DNA of 64,000 bases from Thiodiazotropha sp040506705 (GTDB taxonomy: Bacteria; Pseudomonadota; Gammaproteobacteria; Chromatiales; Chromatiaceae): positions 30,323-94,322 of the forward strand of contig JBEVWG010000038.1 of NCBI GenBank assembly GCA_040506705.1. The letters are read 5' to 3'. Made by a program: the position numbers and the translations under genes. Below, one piece after another: positions 9,301 through 17,580 of this stretch (position 1 is the stretch's first letter; each line of letters starts with the position of its first letter). A model generated the notes under the pieces. The model ran no database searches. It saw only the letters and a list, made by a program, of their open reading frames with translations, and had not been told where the DNA came from.

Positions 9301-9333
9301 TAGGGCCGATTCAATTAGTGTTAACAGGCCCTA
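9301..9333 (+). repeat. Solo copy of the 31-33 bp REP-like unit
   Basis: Begins TAGGGCC and ends GGCCCTA, so its ends pair with one another, with a GTTAAC palindrome inside. Near-identical copies occur at 23044-23074, 30415-30446 and, inverted, at 30178-30208. This copy has CAATTAG where others have CGATTAG. It lies in the spacer upstream of dinB. Confidence 0.85.
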
Positions 9334-9523
9334 GCTAGACTTCGAACGGATTATGGTGGGGTAGAGCTTTTTAGCAAACAAGGCATGTTTTATAGCATGA
9401 TCTTAAAAGCATGGATTGATTGTGAGAGAGCACTATTTTCACTTGCATGATTCATCAGAGCCCACTAAGGATTGGTTTTAATTTTACTTTGAGAAGTAGT
9501 AAGCCTTATCGGCAACGCCATAC

Positions 9524-9556
9524 TAAAAAACCCGACTCAGAGATCTGAATCGGGTT
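9524..9556 (-). terminator. Rho-independent terminator of the DUF6345 gene
   Basis: The arms AACCCGACTCAGA (9529-9541) and TCTGAATCGGGTT (9544-9556) pair with a single G-T mismatch around a two-base centre. Reading on the minus strand, the stem is followed by TTTTTT (9525-9530). It sits about 30 bases past the stop of the gene ending at 9587, in the correct orientation. Confidence 0.88.
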
Positions 9557-9586
9557 GGTTGTTACTATAAAAATCATTGAATCAAA

Positions 9587-11476
9587 TTAAAGGACTTTAA
9601 TACTCCAATAGCCGATGATGTCGCCATCTCTGATATCCGGGCCAACTGATCCTTTGCCCCAGAAGTAGTCATTTACATTGGACATGCCGTTATTATCCAG
9701 TACGCCCATGACGACGGGTACCACACTCGCAGGTTGGTCTGTGTCAGTTGCTTCAAACCAGGCGGTTTTTACAGTCATGGGGTTGCTTTTCAGCATGTTG
9801 TCTGCAAACTCACCAGAGAAGCTGCTCCAGGCATAGGCATTGGTGTGAAAACCCAGTAGCAGGTGCAGGCCATCAAACTCCTGCTTCCAACGATCAAAGC
9901 GAGACATGCCGCTCCAATCATCCTTCAGCACCTGACAAGAGAGCAGGGCGAGCCACTCCAAGTCCTTATCGCCCCAATCACCAGTGGCATCATCATAATC
10001 GAGAGTGCCATCGTCGTGTGTGGTGTCTTCAAATGTGAAGCCGCCACCATAACCGTGTCCGACATAGAAGGTCATGTCTGTGTTGTCGATCCAGCTGCTG
10101 TCTGAACTCGCCTTGAAGTCCTGTTCCCATGCGAGGGTTCCTGACCAGCTGAAACGTTCTGCTACACCGGCAGTCTGCATGCGATCGATAAATCCTTGCT
10201 CAAGATCACCAAACTGATTGGTTACTGCGTTCTCTGTTCCATAGTCTGTGATGCCGCCGATTGCTTCCACTGCAGGTATCAGATTATGGAGTAGTGAAGT
10301 AATTGCCGTGTTAAAAAATTCAGCAATCTTTGAGTCTGAGGATTGAGATACCCTCGGTAGTGCAATTGTTGTCGTTGCCAGCGATTCGATACCATTGGCA
10401 TCTGTAACTTTAACGGTTATGACCTCTTCGTTGACCCCTTTTCTCTGTTGTTGAGCAAAGGAGATAGCGGTACCGTTGCGGTTGATTGGCTTTGCACCAT
10501 CCGCACTCCAATCTACTTGGTATGGTGGCTGGCCGCCATTGATATCAACCTTTGCATTGATGACTTCACCTTTAAGCGTTGCATCGATTGAGACATCCGC
10601 TACATAGGCCGTACTCTCTACAGCAGGTATCAGTTCATGTAAAAGATTTACGATCTCACCATCTACGACTGCTGTACCACCACAATCATAATGAGGTTGG
10701 ATGGTTTTTACAGAAGTGATATCCAAGGAAGGTGCGTAGTAGACTAACTGAGTCGTTATATTGAGTTTGTCGAGTGCGCTCTTCTGGCTACTACTCAATA
10801 TCCGTTGTCGGCACTCTCTTTTTGCATCTGTGTGACTGATTACAGGTACATATTCACCCTCTTCCAAGATACGGTTGGCATAGTTGAATTGGGTTGTTCC
10901 ACCATCTGCGCCGACAGTAGCAGTAATTTTTGCGCCTGGCCCGATCAGAGGTAAGCCTGCAGTGTAGAGTTGCAGGTCTACTTTTGTGTCGACCATTGCA
11001 TCAGCTATTGTTTTGCCCTCTTTATCTACGGCTTCAAACTGTGTGTGGCGTATGTAGGGTTTATAGGCCTGCGGCAGTATATCCGCCTCTTTTAAGGAGG
11101 TTTCCAACAGATGAAGAACAACATCCTCGTCTATCGGTTGGATCATGGACAAAGCATCGAAGTCAATCTGTTCAAGAACTGTCGATTTTTTCTCCTCGTC
11201 CGCTTCACCCTGGCCCACTATACGTGTCGGAATGTATTGGTGCCGAGCAAGATCGATGTAGCCGATTTTTCCTGTGCGATGGAAAGTTTCCAGGTCGATC
11301 AGTTCTGGGTCGACCTGTAGCGATTTTGAAAATTGATAGGCTTGAGCCTCAGAGATGCCATTGTCAATTGCATGATATACAGGTAGCTCTTTTGCCAACA
11401 GATGCCCTGGAACGCTCAGTGCAGTGCAGTAGAGCGCAATGCGTACCGCTTTGGTACTCTTTTTACAAATATCCAT
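9587..11476 (-). CDS. Secreted DUF6345-domain protein, possible clan CD-like peptidase
   Basis: 629 residues. Residues 1-28 form a signal peptide (ALYCTALSVPGHLLA). The N-terminal third (about 30-260) is unrecognised and might be a propeptide. Residues about 290-380 resemble an immunoglobulin-like fold (INGGQPPYQVDWSADG). The C-terminal half (about 405-629) matches DUF6345. It contains FYVGHGYGGGF (His474) and, 40 residues on, WLALLSCQVL (Cys514): a hydrophobic strand ending in HG, then one ending in SC, as in gingipain/caspase-type clan CD cysteine peptidases. That assignment is inference. A decapeptide LLHELIPAVE / LLHNLIPAVE occurs twice, bracketing the Ig-like part. It is monocistronic, with its own terminator. 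Confidence 0.75.
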   Translation of the reverse strand: MDICKKSTKAVRIALYCTALSVPGHLLAKELPVYHAIDNGISEAQAYQFSKSLQVDPELIDLETFHRTGKIGYIDLARHQYIPTRIVGQGEADEEKKSTVLEQIDFDALSMIQPIDEDVVLHLLETSLKEADILPQAYKPYIRHTQFEAVDKEGKTIADAMVDTKVDLQLYTAGLPLIGPGAKITATVGADGGTTQFNYANRILEEGEYVPVISHTDAKRECRQRILSSSQKSALDKLNITTQLVYYAPSLDITSVKTIQPHYDCGGTAVVDGEIVNLLHELIPAVESTAYVADVSIDATLKGEVINAKVDINGGQPPYQVDWSADGAKPINRNGTAISFAQQQRKGVNEEVITVKVTDANGIESLATTTIALPRVSQSSDSKIAEFFNTAITSLLHNLIPAVEAIGGITDYGTENAVTNQFGDLEQGFIDRMQTAGVAERFSWSGTLAWEQDFKASSDSSWIDNTDMTFYVGHGYGGGFTFEDTTHDDGTLDYDDATGDWGDKDLEWLALLSCQVLKDDWSGMSRFDRWKQEFDGLHLLLGFHTNAYAWSSFSGEFADNMLKSNPMTVKTAWFEATDTDQPASVVPVVMGVLDNNGMSNVNDYFWGKGSVGPDIRDGDIIGYWSIKVL

Positions 11477-11524
11477 ATGATTTATCCCAATAAAGATAGA
11501 TTAATGTGAGTAAAGATCCTTTAG

Positions 11525-11713
11525 CTACTTGGATTTTCCCTTGAAGAACGATCCCTGATCGAACTGGGTATTAAGCTACCGAATCAGATACCAAGTTGGC
11601 TGTGGAATATTACCGGGATGGCTGATGATGTTTGTCACATGCTGTTGCTGGATATGCTGCTACAGAGAGGAGGTAAGCGTTTCAAAATCGGTGTGGAATA
11701 TCAATATTTCTGA
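11525..11713 (+). pseudogene. Possible gene remnant: C-terminal fragment without a start
   Basis: An open frame of about 62 codons follows a TAG at 11522. Read as protein it contains LPNQIPSWLWNITGMADD and ends KRFKIGVEYQYF before TGA 11711-11713. It looks protein-like rather than random, but has no initiator codon near its beginning and no ribosome site. I do not recognise the family. It may be the broken 3' end of a lost gene; chance is not excluded. Confidence 0.3.
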
Positions 11714-11974
11714 AGTAGGGTAGGGATTGAGTAACATTGTCCCTCTTAGGGGATTCTGCACAATCAGCATTGCTGTAATTAGCAGTCAATTGAAAGATTT
11801 AACAATGATCTCAATAACACTGAAGTAAATGGTGTTAATTTGTAAATGGAAAAGATCTTTGATTCAACTTAATCAACTATTATATGTCGAAGCGACATAT
11901 ATCTTTTTTCCCCAGGACTCGTTTAAAACTAAAAAAATCAGTTGAGCGGGTTTCGAAGAGATGAGGAGGTTGAG

Positions 11975-12442
11975 GTGATAAATCTGACTATTAATGGCGT
12001 CCGTCATACTCTTGATATCGATCTGCAAATGCCTTTGCTGTGGGTGATTCGAGATCATGTGGGTCTTACAGGAACCAAGTACAGCTGTGGTATAGCGCAG
12101 TGTGGTAGTTGTACAGTCTATGTGGATGGTGCAGCAGTTCGTTCCTGTATCACGCCGGTATCGGATGCGGTAGGTAAAGAGATCACCACCATCGAAGGGT
12201 TGGCTACCCCGGCAGGTGAAGCGGTACAGGCAGCATGGAAAGAGCTGGAGGTGGTGCAGTGTGGTTTTTGTCAGTCGGGGCAGATTATGTCTGCAGCATC
12301 ACTGCTGCAGCGGAATCAAAAGCCCAGTGATGCCGATATTGATCAGGCAATGCAGGGCAATCTATGTAGATGTGCTACCTATGCCCGGATTCGGGAAGCG
12401 ATTAAGTTGGCTGCCGGCAAGCTCACCGGAGGTCACTCATGA
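11975..12442 (+). CDS. 2Fe-2S subunit of a xanthine-oxidase-family molybdoenzyme (IorA-like)
   Basis: 155 residues from GTG 11975, which has AGGAGG at 11964-11969; the frame upstream to 11942 is unlikely to be translated. Two [2Fe-2S] clusters are evident. A plant-ferredoxin type uses Cys38, Cys43, Cys46 and Cys58 (SCGIAQCGSC). The second is a four-helix type (VVQCGFCQSGQ and GNLCRCATY). The small size resembles the IorA subunit of isoquinoline 1-oxidoreductase and related aldehyde dehydrogenases. It passes electrons from the molybdenum subunit encoded next, with which it overlaps by 4 bases, and probably crosses the membrane bound to that Tat substrate. The true substrate is unknown. Confidence 0.93.
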   Translation: MINLTINGVRHTLDIDLQMPLLWVIRDHVGLTGTKYSCGIAQCGSCTVYVDGAAVRSCITPVSDAVGKEITTIEGLATPAGEAVQAAWKELEVVQCGFCQSGQIMSAASLLQRNQKPSDADIDQAMQGNLCRCATYARIREAIKLAAGKLTGGHS

Positions 12443-14628
12443 ACACAAAGCATATCGTTAACTTGAGTCGTCGTCGTTTTCTTGCTGGTAGTGCAGTCTC
12501 TTTGGCCGGTTTGACCCTGGGTGTCATTCCGACGGTTATGGCTGAACAGCGGCAGGCCGGGCCGGGAATTGCCGGTACAGCACCTGAGGCAGCTGGGGAT
12601 TTCTCTCCGAATGCATTTTTACGTATCGACAAAGAGGGTGTTGTTACGGTGATTTCGAAGCATCTGGAGATGGGGCAGGGTACCTATACCGGATTGGCTA
12701 CTCTGGTCGCGGAAGAGTTGGATGCTGACTGGAATATGGTGCGAGTGGAGGGTGCACCTGCGGATGCTGCTCGTTATAACAATCTTTTCTGGGGCAAGGT
12801 GCAGGGTACGGGTGGAAGTACCGCAATGGCCAACTCCTGGGAGCAGATGAGGCGAGCTGGGGCAGCTGCAAGAGCGATGTTGATTCAGGCTGCCTCAAAA
12901 CAGTGGCAGGTGCCAGCTGATCAAATCTCAGTCTCATCCGGCGTGATTAAACACTCCCCAACTGCTCGTCAGGCTGATTTTGGTGCCCTGGCAGAGCTGG
13001 CTGCTCAGCAACCGGTGCCAGAGAGTGTTGAGTTGAAAGATCCCAAGTCATTCAAATTGATCGGTAAACGTATCCCTCGCAAGGACACTGCAGAGAAGAT
13101 CAACGGTCAGGCTCAGTTTACTCAGGATATAGATCTACCAGGTCTATTAACGGCACTGGTGTTGCATCCACCCAAGATCGGCATGAAGGTCAAACAGGTG
13201 GATTCTGCTAAGGCCTTAGAGGTCAAAGGGGTGCGTAAAGTTGTTGAGCTATCCACCGGGGTGGCGGTGGTTGCAGATGATTTCTGGGGTGCAAAGCTTG
13301 CCAGGGATCGCCTCTCTGTGACCTGGGACGATTCTGGCGCCTTTGATAAGAGTTCTGAGCAGATACTCAATGATTATAGAAAGATGGCCCAAGAGCCAGG
13401 GTTAGAAGCAACCAAAAAGGGTAGTGCATCGACAGTGCTTGCTGCTGCTGAATCTGTTTTGGAAGCGGAATACAGCGTTCCTTTTCTCTCCCACTCTGCA
13501 ATGGAACCGATGAATTGTGTAGTACGTATCGATGCAGAGGGGTGTGACATCTGGAATGGTGAGCAGATGCAGACCAGTGATCAACAGCAGGTTGCGGGGC
13601 TGCTGGGTCTTGAGCCTAAGCAGGTGCATATCCACATGCTCTATGCAGGCGGTTCATTTGGCCGCAGGGCTAACCCTGCCGCAGACTATGTTCTAGAGGC
13701 GGTAAATATCGCTAAGTCTCTCAAGCCAGGTACCCCTGTAAAAATGATCTGGACCCGTGAGGACGATACCCATGGAGGATATTATCGCCCTATCTACCTG
13801 CATCGTATGCGCGCCACCCAGGATGAGCAGGGTGCTCCCCATGCCTGGGAGCAGCGTATCGTAGGTCAGTCGATTCTTAAAGGCACCCCGTTTGAGTCAG
13901 TCATGGTGAAGGATGGCGTCGACATGACTTCGGTAGAAGGTGCAGCGAATCTACCTTATGAGATTAAGCATATTCAAGTGGATCTCCACTCTCCAGAGTT
14001 GCCGGTTTCAGTGCTTTGGTGGCGCTCTGTGGGTTCTTCCCACACCGCTTTTGCGGTCGAGTGCTTCATCGATGAGTTGGCGGTCAAGGCGGGAGAGGAT
14101 CCTTTGACCTATCGCCGGAAACTGCTGGGCAATCATCCACGGCATCTCGCTGTATTGAACTTGGCGGCGGAGAAGGCCGGGTGGGGAGAGCCCCTGGGTC
14201 GAAATCGTGGTCGGGGTATCGCTGTCCATGAATCCTTCAACTCCTATGTGGCCCAGGTGGCAGAAGTCTCTGTAAGACGCGGTGTAATTACTGTCGATCG
14301 AGTTGTGATAGCCGTGGATTGCGGAATTGCGATCAACCCGGACATCATCGAGGCACAGATGCAGGGTGGGATGGGATTCGGTCTGTCAGCGGCTCTGTTT
14401 AGTGAGTTGACCTTCAAAAATGGTGCGGTTGAGCAGTCCAATTTTAATGACTATCGGGTATTGCGTATCGATCAGATGCCGGAGGTGGAAGTACACATTG
14501 TCGCATCCGCCGAACCACCCACAGGAGTTGGAGAGCCGGCTACTCCGGTTATTGCCCCTGCAGTGGCAAATGCGGTATTTGCGGCAACAGGCCAGCGTTT
14601 ACGTCAGTTGCCATTGCGGTTGAGTTGA
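12439..14628 (+). CDS. Molybdopterin-binding subunit, xanthine-oxidase family (IorB-like)
   Basis: 729 residues. A twin-arginine signal (SRRRFLAGSAVSLAG) is near residue 10, so the enzyme is exported folded. The body has the aldehyde oxidase/xanthine dehydrogenase Mo domains: a GQGTYTGLATLVAEELDADW segment, GGSFGRRANP, and a C-terminal GVGEPATPVIAPAVANAVF with the catalytic-type glutamate. The single-chain arrangement with a Tat signal is that of isoquinoline 1-oxidoreductase beta and periplasmic aldehyde dehydrogenases, which hydroxylate N-heterocycles or aldehydes. No c-type cytochrome subunit lies alongside. It overlaps its neighbours at both ends, so all four genes from 11975 to 16212 form one operon. 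Confidence 0.93.
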   Translation: MNTKHIVNLSRRRFLAGSAVSLAGLTLGVIPTVMAEQRQAGPGIAGTAPEAAGDFSPNAFLRIDKEGVVTVISKHLEMGQGTYTGLATLVAEELDADWNMVRVEGAPADAARYNNLFWGKVQGTGGSTAMANSWEQMRRAGAAARAMLIQAASKQWQVPADQISVSSGVIKHSPTARQADFGALAELAAQQPVPESVELKDPKSFKLIGKRIPRKDTAEKINGQAQFTQDIDLPGLLTALVLHPPKIGMKVKQVDSAKALEVKGVRKVVELSTGVAVVADDFWGAKLARDRLSVTWDDSGAFDKSSEQILNDYRKMAQEPGLEATKKGSASTVLAAAESVLEAEYSVPFLSHSAMEPMNCVVRIDAEGCDIWNGEQMQTSDQQQVAGLLGLEPKQVHIHMLYAGGSFGRRANPAADYVLEAVNIAKSLKPGTPVKMIWTREDDTHGGYYRPIYLHRMRATQDEQGAPHAWEQRIVGQSILKGTPFESVMVKDGVDMTSVEGAANLPYEIKHIQVDLHSPELPVSVLWWRSVGSSHTAFAVECFIDELAVKAGEDPLTYRRKLLGNHPRHLAVLNLAAEKAGWGEPLGRNRGRGIAVHESFNSYVAQVAEVSVRRGVITVDRVVIAVDCGIAINPDIIEAQMQGGMGFGLSAALFSELTFKNGAVEQSNFNDYRVLRIDQMPEVEVHIVASAEPPTGVGEPATPVIAPAVANAVFAATGQRLRQLPLRLS

Positions 14629-15617
14629 TGACCTATCCTGAAGTTGTGAATCCGGTTTCAGATGATATCGATGTAGTGCGTACTGCGGTGGATTGGCTGG
14701 TAGAGGGTGCGCGGGTGGCCCTGGTTACAGTTTTACGCACTTGGGGGTCATCCCCCCGGCCTCCCGGCTCGATGTTGGCTATCCATAGTGATGGGCGATC
14801 CCTGGGATCGGTTTCCGGTGGTTGCGTCGAAGAGACTCTGATAGCTAGACACCGGGCGGGTGAGTTGGGGGCGGAGACGCCTGTACTGGTTGATTTCGGG
14901 GTTGAGCGAATTGAAGCGGAGCGTCTGGGACTGCCTTGTGGTGGTCGCCTGGAGTTGCTGGTGGAGTGTGTTCAATCTGCAGAAAATCTACAAATACTGC
15001 TAAATCTGCTGGCAGAGGATCGTTTGGTCTCACGTCAGATTCAACTGCCGTCAGGTGAAGTCAGTCTGCTGGAGGCAGAACCCGGGGTCGAGTTCAGGGT
15101 AACTGATGAGAGGGTTGTCAAGGTATTCGGCCCAGCATGGCAATTACTGTTGATCGGTGATGGACAGATCGCCAGATATCTTGCCAGCATGGGGTTGTCG
15201 CTTAATTATCGGGTCACTATCTGCGACCCTAGGGATGAGTTTATTGATCAACATCCGCTGAGTGGGGTGCGCTACTCAAAACTTATGCCTGACGATGAGG
15301 TGAATGGGCTGCGTGATGCGCCCAGAACAGCGATTGTTACCTTGGCCCATGATCCCCGTCAGGATGATCTTGGTTTGAGTGCTGCGATGGGCACTGCGGC
15401 CTTCTATATTGGTGCGCTGGGTTCCAGACGCAGTGCTGAAAAACGACATTTACGCCTGCTGGAGCTTGGCCATGATGAGGCTCAGGTTGCTCGCATACAT
15501 GCCCCTGCCGGACTCTCCATTGGCAGTAAACGTCCAGCTGAGATTGCTTTGTCGATCATGGCTGAAATCACCGCAATTCGTAATCATGCCGGAGTCGGTG
15601 TGAGCATGGAGGTCTGA
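14628..15617 (+). CDS. XdhC/CoxI-family molybdoenzyme maturation factor
   Basis: 329 residues from the ATG at 14628, which shares its A with the TGA of the preceding gene. It has the XdhC N-terminal domain (LVTVLRTWGSSPRPPGSML, then GSVSGGCVEE) and a C-terminal Rossmann-type domain (LLIGDGQIARYLASMG, then AALGSRRSAEKR). XdhC proteins bind molybdenum cofactor, help its sulfuration and insert it into xanthine-oxidase-family enzymes. The position directly after the Mo subunit fits that role for this enzyme. Confidence 0.93.
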   Translation: MTYPEVVNPVSDDIDVVRTAVDWLVEGARVALVTVLRTWGSSPRPPGSMLAIHSDGRSLGSVSGGCVEETLIARHRAGELGAETPVLVDFGVERIEAERLGLPCGGRLELLVECVQSAENLQILLNLLAEDRLVSRQIQLPSGEVSLLEAEPGVEFRVTDERVVKVFGPAWQLLLIGDGQIARYLASMGLSLNYRVTICDPRDEFIDQHPLSGVRYSKLMPDDEVNGLRDAPRTAIVTLAHDPRQDDLGLSAAMGTAAFYIGALGSRRSAEKRHLRLLELGHDEAQVARIHAPAGLSIGSKRPAEIALSIMAEITAIRNHAGVGVSMEV

Positions 15618-15618
15618 A

Positions 15619-16212
15619 ATGGTACCGCTAACCGCTGTTTTGCTGGCCGCAGGAGGTGGAAGCCGGTTTGGATCGAGCAAGTCGCTGCACCCCTTATCCA
15701 ACGGTGAAGCAATGGCGATTGTATCTGCCCGACACCTGATATCAGCTGTTCCTCGCGGGGTTGCGGTAGTTCGTCCTGAGGATAGAGGTCTGGCAAAGTC
15801 GTTAGAGGAGCTGGGCTTTAGAATTATCGAGAACAAGCTTGTTGGTGCAGGTATGGGAGATAGTCTCTCATTGGCTGTCAGGGCCACAATAGATGCTGCG
15901 GGTTGGTTGATTGCATTGGCTGATATGCCCTGGATCAAGTCAGAAACGATTGCTGCTTTGGCGGAGCGATTAGATCAAGGGGCATCCATGGTTGCCCCTG
16001 GCTATGGTGGTAAGCGGGGGCATCCTGTTGGTTTCTCGGGCGCTTGGGGGGATCAGCTGAGTGAATTAGATGGGGATCGGGGAGGGCGGCAGCTACTCCA
16101 GGACTATCCCAAAGAGTTAGAGTTAATGCCAACGGATGATCCGGGTGTTCTGCAAGATGTTGATTACCCATCTGAGTTATCAGTTGCTGAGCAGAATTGT
16201 ATTTTAGGTTAA
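15619..16212 (+). CDS. MocA-like molybdenum cofactor nucleotidyltransferase
   Basis: 197 residues with the MobA/MocA nucleotidyltransferase fold: N-terminal LLAAGGGSRFGSSKSLHPL (nucleotide-binding loop), LIALADMPWIKSETIAAL (metal-binding region) and GHPVGFSG. MocA adds CMP to molybdopterin-Mo to give the cytosine dinucleotide form used by many xanthine-oxidase-family enzymes. Its place one base after the XdhC-like gene supports that function. It is the last gene of the operon; the next gene is convergent. Confidence 0.9.
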   Translation: MVPLTAVLLAAGGGSRFGSSKSLHPLSNGEAMAIVSARHLISAVPRGVAVVRPEDRGLAKSLEELGFRIIENKLVGAGMGDSLSLAVRATIDAAGWLIALADMPWIKSETIAALAERLDQGASMVAPGYGGKRGHPVGFSGAWGDQLSELDGDRGGRQLLQDYPKELELMPTDDPGVLQDVDYPSELSVAEQNCILG

Positions 16213-16243
16213 AAAGATATCGATTTATCTTGAAATGAGATTG

Positions 16244-16540
16244 TCACTCTGGCCATCTCTGCTCAGTTGGATACCTGCCATTCTCTGCCGCTATCAACCC
16301 CTCCTCTGCGAGTAACCGGTGCTGCTTTTCGTTACCAGGGTAGTCTGCAATCCGTCGCTGGCCAGTGACCAGTCTGTACCAGGGTAAGTTGCTGTCTGCT
16401 GGGAGGGTGCGTAACCAGGCGAGTATCTGACGGACATGCACGCCACATAGTGTTGCCATGTCACCGTAGCTGCAGTAGCGGCCTGCCGGGATGGAGGCCA
16501 GGTTTGTGTAGAACGCGTGGCGCATCTCTTCATTCGCCAT
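16244..16540 (-). CDS. atl: Alkyltransferase-like protein (MGMT family, no active-site Cys)
   Basis: 98 residues of MGMT C-terminal domain type: IPAGRYCSYGDMATLCG, then LRTLPADSNLPWYRLV. The PCHR active-site motif of true O6-alkylguanine transferases is here PWYR, so it cannot remove alkyl groups by transfer to cysteine. Such ATL proteins bind and flip O6-alkylguanine and recruit nucleotide-excision repair. The size fits E. coli YbaZ/Atl1. It stands alone, convergent with the MocA-like gene. Confidence 0.93.
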   Translation of the reverse strand: MANEEMRHAFYTNLASIPAGRYCSYGDMATLCGVHVRQILAWLRTLPADSNLPWYRLVTGQRRIADYPGNEKQHRLLAEEGLIAAENGRYPTEQRWPE

Positions 16541-16623
16541 TGGATCGCTCCTGAATGCTATTGCTTTTGCAATCGATCACTTGATCAGAGAAATCCTGTT
16601 GATATCAATCGATAGAGGTGCCC

Positions 16624-17217
16624 TTAATTATATTCGTTCGGTTTTGCCCGTTTATAGACCCAGACATGGGCGGGCGGTAGATTCCAAAGTACACGGTCGA
16701 TGCGACTACCACTAATCTGTAGTGCATTGGCGAGTTGCTTATGGATGGGGGGCTTTATGGAGTAGGTAAACTGAACCAGTTTTCCATCGGGTTGAAGGCT
16801 ATTGAAAATCTCACACAGTACCCTTATTCGGGTATGACTTCGCATACTTAACAGGGGTAGACTTGATATTACATTGTCAGCCAGTCCCAGCTCAGATTGC
16901 TTCAGGAGCTGTTGCAGACGGGCTGCGTCACCCTCCAATATTTTTAGTGTGGGAAAGTGGCGGGCCAGTTTTTTAGCTAAAATCTGATCCTTTTCCACCA
17001 CCACAAGCTTTTCCGGGGTAACGCCCTTATCGAGCAGGGCTGAGGTGACAGCACCGGTTCCAGCGCCCAGCTCTATGGTGAGTCCTTTACTATTATTGAC
17101 CTGCGAGGCCATAGCACTGGTCAAGCCGCCACTACTGGGTAATACGGCACCAACTTGTCGCGGATTGCGCAACCAGGCCGATAGGAAATCCGGTTTTAAT
17201 TTCAATTGCTGCAGCAT
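16624..17217 (-). CDS. SAM-dependent methyltransferase, PmtA-like
   Basis: 197 residues. Opening: FLSAWLRNPRQVGAVLPSSG; then the Rossmann SAM loop IELGAGTGAVTSALL, VVVEKDQILAKKLAR, and ADNVISSLPLLSM in the position of the catalytic NxxSLP-type motif. This order is typical of bacterial phosphatidylethanolamine N-methyltransferases related to PmtA and of KsgA-like folds. It would methylate a membrane lipid head group in the cytoplasm, but full choline-lipid synthesis cannot be inferred from one gene. It is a single-gene unit. Confidence 0.8.
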   Translation of the reverse strand: MLQQLKLKPDFLSAWLRNPRQVGAVLPSSGGLTSAMASQVNNSKGLTIELGAGTGAVTSALLDKGVTPEKLVVVEKDQILAKKLARHFPTLKILEGDAARLQQLLKQSELGLADNVISSLPLLSMRSHTRIRVLCEIFNSLQPDGKLVQFTYSIKPPIHKQLANALQISGSRIDRVLWNLPPAHVWVYKRAKPNEYN

Positions 17218-17580
17218 TGTCTTATTGGTGAAGATGTGGGGTACACCTTTCCTTTGCTGTTGGGAATTCTCTCTGTTCCTTGAAAGTTAATCTCATAAGA
17301 GTTGAATTCACATTGCCATGAAGCCGTATAAGAAGCAACACAAATAGTGGAGTTATTGGGAAAGATGGGGACTATACGGGATATAAATCAAAGATTCACA
17401 AAATAAGCAGAATTTTTACTTGATCTCATTGTCACTAAGTTTCACAGACAAATTGGTTGGATGGTGAAGTTCTCTAATTTGGAAACAATTTATCCCTGTT
17501 TTTCTCATGGTATGTTTTTCAAAGTGATGCAGGAGAATCTGCCAATATATACAGACACCTGAAAAAGAATAAATGCCCAT
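17218..17580. other. Non-coding divergent spacer upstream of egtB
   Basis: About 360 AT-rich bases between the divergent methyltransferase and egtB genes. It must hold both promoters. No hairpin, repeat or gene that I can support was seen. A 94-codon minus-strand frame at 17416-17700 overlaps the start of egtB and shows no family. Confidence 0.4.

Noticed and set aside
10930..11493. 187-codon plus-strand frame
   Set aside because: Antisense to the signal-peptide end of the DUF6345 gene; cysteine/proline-rich composition, no family, no ribosome site.
16598..16612. TTGATATCAA as an FNR box
   Set aside because: The half-sites have no four-base spacer, so it is just a short palindrome.
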